Shown here: positions 1 to 5,076 of the stretch, in pieces | Position numbering within the stretch: the stretch's first letter is position 1 | Layout of the letters: each line of letters begins with the position of its first letter | From: Caulobacteraceae bacterium | GTDB taxonomy: Bacteria > Pseudomonadota > Alphaproteobacteria > Caulobacterales > Caulobacteraceae | Direction of reading: 5' to 3' | Length of the DNA stretch: 6,877 nucleotides | NCBI GenBank assembly: GCA_028291305.1 | Contig: JAQGII010000055.1 | Location: 1-6,877, forward strand | The notes under the pieces: generated by a model | Databases searched by the model: none | The model's input: only the letters and a program-made list of their open reading frames with translations | What the model was told of the DNA's origin: nothing | Position numbers and translations under genes: made by a program

Positions 1-156
1 GGGGTGCTGCAGGCCGGCGTCGCCGATCTGGTCAACGCCGACACCGCGTCCGACAGCGCGCGGCTGTCGGCGCTGCAGGTGGCTCAGCAGCTCGGCCAGC
101 AATCCCTGAGCATCGCCAACTCCACGCCGCAGATCCTGCTGTCGCTGTTCAAGTAG
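1..156 (+). CDS. Flagellin, C-terminal fragment (5' end outside window)
   Basis: Frame 1 is open from the first base to a TAG at 154-156 and encodes the last 51 residues of a flagellin. The segment has the helical D0-domain signature: an [15 protein letters not shown] stretch, then [29 protein letters not shown] and a final Lys. Caulobacterales flagellins typically end in this pattern (LVDAD...ESAKL...QVKQQL..QALSIAN...ILSLF). The C-terminal helix packs against the N-terminal helix in the filament core and is needed for export and polymerisation. The neighbouring genes make a sugar used to glycosylate flagellin, which fits. Which paralogue this is cannot be told from the end alone. No strong terminator follows; a weak AGGGC/GCCCT inverted repeat (161-165/177-181) and the double-hairpin repeat at 183 come directly after. 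Confidence 0.85.
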   Translation, partial: GVLQAGVADLVNADTASDSARLSALQVAQQLGQQSLSIANSTPQILLSLFK

Positions 157-182
157 CGGCAGGGCGCTCCGGCCAGGCCCTA

Positions 183-301
183 TAGAGCCTTTCCGGTTCA
201 AATGGAATCATTTGAACCGGATAAAAAGGGCTCTAAATCATAGTCTTAGAGCGCGTCGGGCGGCCAAAACCGGTATCCACTTTCGCCTGACGTGCTCTAG
301 G
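183..301. repeat. Double-hairpin intergenic repeat, copy 1
   Basis: This 119 bp block is about 93% identical, in the same orientation, to 2012-2128 (roughly 6 substitutions and 2 single-base gaps by eye). It consists of two tandem hairpins. Hairpin 1 has a perfect 12-bp stem (193-204 with 209-220, core CCGGTTCAAATG) around the loop GAAT, enclosed by outer arms AGAGCC (184-189) and GGCTCT (229-234), with an A-run between. Hairpin 2 runs from AGAGCGCGT (248-256) to ACGTGCTCT (290-298). All four arms are variants of AGAGC/GCTCT. The right end carries the TAG stop of the minus-strand pseI gene (297-299). From memory, similar elements are scattered through alphaproteobacterial genomes. It could act as a mRNA 3' end structure, but there is no T-run, so a classical terminator is not supported. 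Confidence 0.9.
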
Positions 302-1400
302 CTGACGGCTTGGGCTGGATCATCTCGACGGCGAAGGGCTCGCCGCGCTTCAGGGCGCGGGCGGTCTTGCGGCCGAGCACCTCGGGCAGCCGGGCCGGCT
401 CCAGGCCGAAGCCAGGCCGGATCGAGCGCACGTCTTCCTGCGTCAGGACGCGGCCGGCGGGCACGTCGCGCACCACATAGAGCGAGCGGCGGAACTGGCG
501 GTTGTGCGCCTCGCTCTCGCCGCGCCGGTATTCGGCGACGCCCAGCGCCTCGTGCGCATGGCGGCAGTCGCGCACCAGCTGCTTCAGCTCGGCCGGCTCC
601 AGCGAGAAGGCCGCGTCCGGCCCGCCGTCCGCGCGCGCCAGGGTGAAGTGCTTCTCGATGATCCGCGCGCCCAGCGCCACCGCCGCCACGGACGCCGCCG
701 TTCCGGGCGTGTGGTCCGACAAGCCGGCGATGCAGTCGAAATCCTCAGCCAGCTTGGCGACCATCGCCAGGTTGGCGTCGACGAAGCGGGCAGGGTAGCT
801 GCTCACGCAGTGCAGCAGGGCCACGCCGCCGGCGCCGGCGGCCAGGGCGGTCTTCACCGCCGCGTCGATCTCGGCCATGTCGGTCATGCCGGTGGAGATG
901 ATCAGCGGCTTCCCGCTGCGCGCCGCGCGGGCGATCAGAGGCAGGTCGATGGCTTCGAACGAGGCGATCTTGAAGGCCGGGGCGTCGAGTGTCTCCAGCA
1001 GCGCCACCGCCGTCTCGTCGAACGGTGAAGAGAACACGATCAGGCCGCGCGCGCGGGCATGGGCGAACAGCGCCTCGTGCCACTCATAGGGGGTGAAGGC
1101 CTCCGAATAGAGGTCGTGCAGGGTGCGGCCGGACCACGGGCCGCCCTCCAGCCGGAAGCCCGGCCCGTCATGGTCGATGGTGATGGTGTCGGCGGTGTAG
1201 GTCTGCAGCTTGACCGCGTCCGCGCCGGCGTCCGCGGCCGCGTCGATCAGCTTCAGCGCACGGCCAAGCTCGCCGTTGTGGTTGCCCGACAGCTCGGCGA
1301 TGATGAAGGGCGAATGCTGCGGACCGATCAGTCGGCCGGCGATGGCGAAGGGCGCGCCCAAGGTCGTCTCCCGCCCCATAAAATCGAAGCGTGGGGCCAT
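297..1400 (-). CDS. pseI: Pseudaminic acid synthase (NeuB/PseI family)
   Basis: The enzyme condenses a 2,4-diacetamido-2,4,6-trideoxy-hexose with phosphoenolpyruvate to make the nine-carbon sugar pseudaminic acid, in the cytoplasm. With the ATG at 1400 it has 367 residues. The NeuB TIM barrel spans about residues 30-285. It shows AELSGNHN (catalytic-type Glu36), KLQTYTADTITID, FSSPFDETAV and the metal-binding His pair in LSDHT (His230) and EKHFT (His251). Their 21-residue spacing matches the Mn-binding His pair known in NeuB. A SAF (antifreeze-like) domain follows at about 305-361. The NHN and SSPFDETAV wording favours PseI over sialic acid synthases; legionaminic acid synthase is the main alternative. 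The start is uncertain: ATG 1379 (360 aa) fits the family length equally well, a TTG at 1451 would overlap the neighbour, and none has a clear ribosome site. The stop lies in repeat copy 1. Confidence 0.9.
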   Translation of the reverse strand: MAPRFDFMGRETTLGAPFAIAGRLIGPQHSPFIIAELSGNHNGELGRALKLIDAAADAGADAVKLQTYTADTITIDHDGPGFRLEGGPWSGRTLHDLYSEAFTPYEWHEALFAHARARGLIVFSSPFDETAVALLETLDAPAFKIASFEAIDLPLIARAARSGKPLIISTGMTDMAEIDAAVKTALAAGAGGVALLHCVSSYPARFVDANLAMVAKLAEDFDCIAGLSDHTPGTAASVAAVALGARIIEKHFTLARADGGPDAAFSLEPAELKQLVRDCRHAHEALGVAEYRRGESEAHNRQFRRSLYVVRDVPAGRVLTQEDVRSIRPGFGLEPARLPEVLGRKTARALKRGEPFAVEMIQPKPSA

Positions 1401-1459
1401 CGAAACATGGCTGATACGCGTTAATGTTTTATCGCCAGGGAGGAGTGACAATTAAGGCC
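1401..1459. promoter_or_regulatory. Divergent pseI-pseH intergenic region with ribosome site for pseH
   Basis: Only about 59 bases separate the two divergent starts (80 if pseI begins at 1379), so both promoters must lie here or overlap the coding ends. GGGAGGAG at 1438-1445 is the only strong ribosome-binding sequence. It lies 14 bases before the ATG at 1460, which is long, and touches an in-frame GTG at 1445, so the pseH start is not certain. The stretch around 1418-1434 is the most AT-rich nearby. I do not recognise a sigma-54 (-24/-12) or a clear housekeeping promoter, so how the pair is regulated is unknown. Confidence 0.35.
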
Positions 1460-2014
1460 ATGATTGACCTGCGAGACCTTGTCCGGGAGGACGGCCAGCA
1501 TCTATTCGCCTGGCGGCGCGAGCCGGAGGTGAATCGCTGGATGTGCGACCAGCCGCCGGAGACGCAGGCGGTGCACGAGCGCTGGCTGGACGGCCTGCTG
1601 GCCGACCCCGACCGCCGGGGCTGGATCATCACCCGCAGCGGCTCGCCGGCTGGCTTCCTGATGCTGTCCGGCCTGACCAACTGCAACCGCCGCGCGGAGT
1701 GGGGCTGGTACATCGGCGACCCGGACGCGCGCGGGCGCGGCGTCGGGCGGGCGGCCCAGGCGCTGGGCCTGGACAAGGCGTTCGACGAGCTGGGGCTGGA
1801 AAAGGTGTGGGCCGAGGTCCTGGCCGAGAACGAGGCGGCGCTGAAGGCGCAAGGGGCGGCGGGCTTCCGCCGCGAGGGCTACCTGAGGAGCCACGCCCTG
1901 AAGGACGGGGAATTCCGCGACGTGGTGCTGCTGGCCATCCTGGCGGAGGAATGGCGCGCGCGCCGGGCCAGCGTGCGCAAGTCCCTGGCCGGTTCGCATC
2001 TGATCGCCGCCTAG
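1460..2014 (+). CDS. pseH: GNAT N-acetyltransferase, PseH/FlmH type
   Basis: This 184-residue protein of the GNAT superfamily transfers acetyl from acetyl-CoA to an amino group. PseH acetylates the 4-amino group of the UDP-sugar intermediate of pseudaminic acid synthesis, and the Caulobacter homologue is called FlmH. The start reads IDLRDLVREDGQHLFAWRR.PEV.RWM, typical of PseH-like RimJ-type acetyltransferases. The acetyl-CoA pyrophosphate loop is RGRGVG at residues 91-96 after the strand WGWYIGD. A late GFRREGYLR segment (135-143) and DVVLLAIL (154-161) complete the fold. It diverges from pseI, which acts later in the same pathway, and lies one gene from flagellin. I chose ATG 1460 because the family homology begins at once there; an upstream ATG at 1424 (196 aa) adds unrelated residues. 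The TAG stop is part of the left end of repeat copy 2. The GNAT call is firm; the substrate is inferred from context. Confidence 0.82.
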   Translation: MIDLRDLVREDGQHLFAWRREPEVNRWMCDQPPETQAVHERWLDGLLADPDRRGWIITRSGSPAGFLMLSGLTNCNRRAEWGWYIGDPDARGRGVGRAAQALGLDKAFDELGLEKVWAEVLAENEAALKAQGAAGFRREGYLRSHALKDGEFRDVVLLAILAEEWRARRASVRKSLAGSHLIAA

Positions 2015-2128
2015 AGCCTTTCCGGTTCAAATGGCATCATTTGAACCGGATAAAAAGGCTCTAAATCATAGCGTTAGAGCACGTAGGGCGGCGAAACCGG
2101 TATCCACTTTCGCCTGACGTGCTCTAGG
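2012..2128. repeat. Double-hairpin intergenic repeat, copy 2
   Basis: This is the second direct copy of the element at 183-301, 117 bp long. Hairpin 1 keeps the perfect 12-bp stem (2022-2033 with 2038-2049) with loop GCAT and outer arms AGAGCC (2013-2018) and GGCTCT (2057-2062). Hairpin 2 is better preserved than in copy 1: AGAGCACGT (2076-2084) pairs perfectly with ACGTGCTCT (2117-2125). The ends form a 7-bp terminal inverted repeat, CTAGAGC (2011-2017) and GCTCTAG (2121-2127). The left end supplies the TAG stop of pseH. Small size, terminal inverted repeats and lack of coding capacity would fit a miniature non-autonomous element, but I cannot identify a target duplication. Confidence 0.9.
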
Positions 2129-2153
2129 TTCATGGTCCGCTCCAGGACCTGGA

Positions 2154-2171
2154 TTCCCGCCAGCGCGGGAA
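2154..2171. repeat. Short palindrome, TTCCCGC-CAGC-GCGGGAA
   Basis: A perfect 7-bp inverted repeat with a 4-base loop lies in the noncoding gap between repeat copy 2 and the next gene. With its flanks (CTGGATTCCCGC...GCGGGAA) it resembles the short dispersed palindromes of the GGATTCCCGC...GCGGGAATCC type seen in many proteobacterial genomes; that comparison is from memory. The remaining bases of this 110-base gap (2129-2238) hold only weak inverted repeats and no convincing promoter. Confidence 0.5.
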
Positions 2172-2238
2172 ACAGCGGATTTGGGGATCGACGGCTGTTC
2201 GTCTTGAAACCGGCCCATCCCCATCGTAGGCCTTGGAC

Positions 2239-2916
2239 ATGGACTTGCTTCGCGACCGGCGGGTGATCTTTGGCGGGGGCGGCGCCCTGGCCCTCGTGCT
2301 CGGCGTGTCCATCGCAGCCTTCATCATGCATCGCGATTCGGGACCCAAGGGACCGCCGCCGGCCTCCAAGGGCGGGCTGGTGGTGGAGGAAGGGCGCGAG
2401 GAGAGCCTGGACCCCGCGCGGCCGCTGCGCTGCTTCGTCGCCGGACAGCTGGTCGGCACCATGAGCCTGGCCGACTGCGCCAAGAAGAACGGGGTCGCCA
2501 CCAGCGCCCTCGACCTGGGCGTGGACGCCACCGGGGCCCTTGCCGCCGCCAGCGATACCGGACCGGTGGTGCAGACCCTCACCGTCGCCCAGGCCCAGGC
2601 CCTGCCCACCGAAGCGCCGCCGGCCGGTCCGCCGGCCATCGCCCCCACCGTTACGGGCGCCGGGGCCCCGACCGCCCCCTGCTGGCGCCGCGACACCGAT
2701 TGGCGGCGCCTGCCCACCGACCTGACCCTCAACGCCTGCGTCCAGGCGCTCTACGCCGGCCGCTGCGAGAAGACCGGCGGGGCCACCTACGGCCGTTGGG
2801 GCGAGGAGACGCTGCGCCTGGTGCCGCGCCGGGTGGAGATCTCGGCCGACAACCGCACCTTCCGCCCCCTGGTGGACCAGACCGGAAGCTGTATACCCCT
2901 GCCGGTCCCCGGCTGA
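2239..2916 (+). CDS. Membrane-anchored six-cysteine protein of unknown function
   Basis: I do not recognise a named family. The 225-residue protein has a short cytoplasmic start with several Arg (residues 1-8), one hydrophobic segment (about 9-30), and then a long, probably periplasmic part. A Pro/Gly-rich spacer (about 34-45) and an Ala/Pro-rich linker (about 115-145) divide it into two modules. Six cysteines sit at 65, 80, 148, 167, 176 and 218, all outside the membrane, which suggests disulfides. Each module begins with a Cys followed 15-19 residues later by a similar -LADC- or -LNAC- step, perhaps an old internal duplication. The C-terminal module contains YGRWGEETLRLVPRRVEIS. ATG 2239 is preferred over an in-frame TTG at 2233. 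It leads a tight run with the putative lipoprotein (30-base gap) and the LysE-type exporter. Confidence 0.75.
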   Translation: MDLLRDRRVIFGGGGALALVLGVSIAAFIMHRDSGPKGPPPASKGGLVVEEGREESLDPARPLRCFVAGQLVGTMSLADCAKKNGVATSALDLGVDATGALAAASDTGPVVQTLTVAQAQALPTEAPPAGPPAIAPTVTGAGAPTAPCWRRDTDWRRLPTDLTLNACVQALYAGRCEKTGGATYGRWGEETLRLVPRRVEISADNRTFRPLVDQTGSCIPLPVPG

Positions 2917-2946
2917 CATGTCCGGCCGGCTGTGTAGAGTGTCCGC

Positions 2947-3339
2947 ATGATCGCCTTCCCCCTGCGCCAAATCCTCGTTTCGTCGGCCCTGCTGGCGGCC
3001 CTGGCCGCATCGGCCTGCTCGAAACGCATCGAGGCCCCGTATGAGAAGGGCGTCTGTTTTCACGTCGTGCCGCTGACCGGCGGCAAGGTGAAGTTCAACA
3101 AGCTGGCCGAAAACCGGCCCAACCTGGAAAGCTGTGCGGCGGCGCTGGAGGGGATGCGCGAGCGGTTCCTGGGGCTGGGCGGGGACGCCAACGACATCGT
3201 CGGCGCCTATCAGGGCAATTTCCTGTTCCTCGGCAGGACCGGCGTCTTCACCGGCACCTCCCTGGAGGGTTCCCGCTGGCCGGCCCTGGTGCGCACCCAG
3301 GACGGCCGCCTGGCGGTGCCCAGCGCGGTCAGCCAGTAG
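2947..3339 (+). CDS. Small putative lipoprotein
   Basis: The 130-residue product begins with Arg7, a hydrophobic stretch (residues 8-23) and the sequence LAASAC, so Cys24 is a candidate lipidation site. The lipobox is imperfect (Ala at -3 where Leu is usual), so an ordinary cleaved signal peptide is the alternative. The mature part is about 105 residues with two further cysteines (near FKGVCFHV-like and ESCAAAL positions) and ends in a conserved-looking FLFLGRTGVFTGTSL segment. No enzymatic motif is visible. It lies 30 bases after the six-cysteine membrane protein and its stop overlaps the next start by one base, so the three are probably one transcript. Both this protein and its upstream neighbour appear to be exported, but a joint function is not shown. 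Confidence 0.75.
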   Translation: MIAFPLRQILVSSALLAALAASACSKRIEAPYEKGVCFHVVPLTGGKVKFNKLAENRPNLESCAAALEGMRERFLGLGGDANDIVGAYQGNFLFLGRTGVFTGTSLEGSRWPALVRTQDGRLAVPSAVSQ

Positions 3340-3974
3340 TGTTTCCCGCGCCCCTGACCTTCCTGACGTTCGGCCTGATCGCCCTGGGCATGGTGCTGAC
3401 GCCCGGGCCGAACATGATCTATGTGATCTCGCGCTCGATCACCCAGGGACGCAACGCGGGCCTGATCTCGCTGGGCGGGGTGGCGTTGGGCTTCGTCGTC
3501 TACATGCTGTGCGCGGCCCTCGGCATCACCGCCCTGGTCATGGCCGTGCCCTATGCCTACACCGCGCTGAAGCTGGCCGGCGCCGCCTATCTGGCCTGGC
3601 TCGCCTGGCAGGCGCTCAAGCCCGGCGGCCAGTCGCCGTTCGTGGTCAAGTCCCTGCCGGTCGACGGCCCGCCCAAGCTGTTCTTCATGGGTTTCCTGAC
3701 CAACCTGCTGAACCCCAAGATCGCGGTCCTCTACCTGTCGCTCCTGCCCCAGTTCATCGACCAGCACCGCGGCCATATCCTGGCCCAGTCGCTGTCCCTG
3801 GGCGCGACGCAGATCGTCCTCAGCCTGACCGTCAACGGCATGGTCGCGGTGGCCGCCGGGTCGATCGCGTCGTTCCTGGCGACCCGGCCGACCTGGGCCA
3901 AGGTGCAGCGCTGGCTGATGGGCTGCGTGCTGGGCGGGCTGGCCGTGCGCATGGTTGCGGACCGGGCGCGCTAG
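3339..3974 (+). CDS. LysE/RhtB-family amino-acid or metabolite exporter
   Basis: This 211-residue inner-membrane protein belongs to the LysE/RhtB family, whose members export amino acids such as lysine, homoserine or threonine by proton-coupled transport. The family signature TPGPN is at residues 21-25, just after the first hydrophobic helix, followed by the R.....GR.AGL..LGG...G segment (32-51). About six membrane segments can be placed near 5-25, 40-65, 67-92, 113-138, 150-175 and 190-207, and the length is usual for the family. The NLLNPK motif (122-127) is another family hallmark. The GTG start at 3339 shares its G with the preceding TAG stop and has no good ribosome site, so translation is probably coupled to the lipoprotein gene. 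The substrate cannot be read from the sequence. Confidence 0.9.
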   Translation: MFPAPLTFLTFGLIALGMVLTPGPNMIYVISRSITQGRNAGLISLGGVALGFVVYMLCAALGITALVMAVPYAYTALKLAGAAYLAWLAWQALKPGGQSPFVVKSLPVDGPPKLFFMGFLTNLLNPKIAVLYLSLLPQFIDQHRGHILAQSLSLGATQIVLSLTVNGMVAVAAGSIASFLATRPTWAKVQRWLMGCVLGGLAVRMVADRAR

Positions 3975-4021
3975 AGATCCCTTGGCGGGGAGGCGCCCGC
4001 TTTGTGTGGACATCCCGCACG

Positions 4022-4036
4022 GAACGTTAACAGAAC
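4022..4036 (+). promoter_or_regulatory. LexA operator (SOS box) of ssb
   Basis: GAAC at 4022-4025 and GAAC at 4033-4036 are separated by exactly seven bases. Read on the other strand this is GTTC-N7-GTTC, the LexA box established for Caulobacter and other alphaproteobacteria, unlike the CTG-N10-CAG box of gammaproteobacteria. It ends one base before the predicted -35 hexamer of ssb, where bound LexA could block polymerase. ssb is a usual SOS-regulon member. Confidence 0.8.
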
Positions 4037-4037
4037 A

Positions 4038-4066
4038 TTGACACGCGGGCCCGGCCCGCTAGGGTC
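4038..4066 (+). promoter_or_regulatory. Predicted housekeeping promoter of ssb
   Basis: TTGACA at 4038-4043 is a full -35 match. GCTA at 4058-4061 starts a -10 element of the Caulobacter housekeeping type (TTGACGS, 10-14 bases, then GCTANAWC); only the GCTA core fits, and the spacing is within range. The start codon follows about 50 bases later, with AGAGGG (4104-4109) as ribosome site. The LexA box abuts it upstream. Confidence 0.5.
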
Positions 4067-4113
4067 CATCCGAGACCGCGCGGACGGCGCGGGCAAGTCA
4101 AGAAGAGGGTCCG

Positions 4114-4593
4114 ATGGCGGGCAGCGTTAACAAGGTCATTCTGGTCGGCAATCTGGGTAAGGACCCGGAAGTGCGCACCCTCAACTCCGGTGACCGCGTG
4201 GCGAATCTGCGCATCGCCACCTCGGAGTCCTGGCGAGACAAGTCCTCGGGCGAGCGCAAGGAGAAGACCGAGTGGCACCAGGTGGTGATCTTCAACGATA
4301 ACCTGGTCAAGGTGGCCGAGAACTACCTGCGCAAGGGCTCCACCGTCTACATCGAGGGCGCGCTGCAGACCCGCAAATGGACCGACGCCCAGGGCGTCGA
4401 GAAATACTCCACGGAAATCGTGCTGCAGAAGTTCCGCGGCGAGCTGACCATGCTCGGCGGTCGCGGCGACAGCGCCGGCGCCAGCAGCGACGGCGAGTCC
4501 TCCGGCGGCGGCTTCCAGGGCGGCGGCCGCGCCCAGGGTTCGGGCCCGCGCGAAAGCTTCAGCGCCGACCTGGACGACGAGATCCCGTTCTAG
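4114..4593 (+). CDS. ssb: Single-stranded DNA-binding protein SSB
   Basis: SSB coats single-stranded DNA as a tetramer during replication, recombination and repair, and recruits partner proteins through its C-terminal tip. The 159-residue protein opens with [18 protein letters not shown], the usual start of the OB fold (about residues 4-110), followed by [21 protein letters not shown] (Trp and His typical of the DNA-binding face) and YLRKGS.VYIEG.LQTRKW. A disordered Gly/Ser/Gln-rich linker (about 115-148) leads to the conserved acidic tip DLDDEIPF at 152-159. Length and order are normal. A GAAC-N7-GAAC LexA box and a TTGACA promoter lie directly upstream, so DNA damage should raise its expression. 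A small gene follows 20 bases downstream and probably shares the transcript. Confidence 0.97.
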   Translation: MAGSVNKVILVGNLGKDPEVRTLNSGDRVANLRIATSESWRDKSSGERKEKTEWHQVVIFNDNLVKVAENYLRKGSTVYIEGALQTRKWTDAQGVEKYSTEIVLQKFRGELTMLGGRGDSAGASSDGESSGGGFQGGGRAQGSGPRESFSADLDDEIPF

Positions 4594-4613
4594 GCGGCCG
4601 TTCGTAAGCGCGG

Positions 4614-5009
4614 ATGAGCGAGACCCTGCAGGCGCTGGAGCAACTGCTCGCCGACGGATGGCAGCCTATCGCGCCGCCGCGCGCCTATGCCTTCGGCGGC
4701 CAGAACGACATCCGCGCCGTGCAGATTCGCCTGGCCCTGGCGCAGGAGGCGCCGATCCCGTTGCTGGAGGCGCTCAGGCAGTTGCTCTGGCGGGAGTGGG
4801 ACCCACTGAATGTCAACCGCTCGCCGGCGGCCCAGGGCGAATACGACGGCTACGCCTTCCGCATCTGGGTGGCGCTGGGGCGGGGGGCGACGGCCGGCCA
4901 GATCGAGGCCTACCTCGACGGCGTGACGACCGGCGACATGCGCGCCGAGGTGGCGCCGGGTCTCAACGGGCGCATCGCCAAGAAGGCCGCCGCCCTCGCC
5001 AAGGCCTGA
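4614..5009 (+). CDS. Small uncharacterised protein downstream of ssb
   Basis: The 131-residue product has no signal peptide or membrane segment. I cannot name it with confidence. Its middle part reads LLWREWDPLNVNRSPAA, then EYDGYAFRIWVALGRGATAGQIEAYLDGV (about residues 58-104). This resembles small bacterial proteins with a WDPIGV...P.DEYD.Y....L..G....I..YL layout, which I know only as hypothetical or DUF proteins, so no activity is assigned. The C-terminus is Ala/Lys-rich and helical. The ATG lies 20 bases after the ssb stop with only a weak ribosome site, so it is likely transcribed from the LexA-controlled ssb promoter. It converges with the beta-propeller gene across a 67-base gap (5010-5076) that shows no clear terminator. 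Confidence 0.7.
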   Translation: MSETLQALEQLLADGWQPIAPPRAYAFGGQNDIRAVQIRLALAQEAPIPLLEALRQLLWREWDPLNVNRSPAAQGEYDGYAFRIWVALGRGATAGQIEAYLDGVTTGDMRAEVAPGLNGRIAKKAAALAKA

Positions 5010-5076
5010 AGCTCAGGGCTGATCGACATTCGGCCGGTTAAAGGAGTCTCGCGGCGGGTTTCGCGCTGCCATTGGT

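Noticed and set aside
193..227. Rho-independent terminator in repeat copy 1
   Set aside because: The stem is excellent but it is followed by an A-run, not a T-run, on the plus strand, and by AAAGGCTCT on the minus strand.
504..1028. 174-codon plus-strand frame opposite pseI
   Set aside because: It is a shadow of a strongly conserved NeuB-family gene, with no domain of its own.
2203..2232. Promoter for the six-cysteine protein gene (TTGAAAC followed by CGTAGGCC)
   Set aside because: The -35 resemblance is partial and the -10 lacks the GCTA core, so the match is no better than chance.
2074..3063. 329-codon open frame on the minus strand
   Set aside because: It is an antisense shadow of the six-cysteine protein and lipoprotein genes in GC-rich DNA, Gly/Arg/Gln-rich with no recognisable domain, and it runs through a repeat.
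3210..4013. 267-codon minus-strand frame opposite the exporter
   Set aside because: It is an antisense shadow; composition is atypical and no motif is visible.
3134..4030. 298-codon plus-strand frame across the lipoprotein and exporter genes
   Set aside because: Its translation is Arg/Pro/Ala-rich low complexity, while the overlapping frame encodes a clear LysE-family protein.
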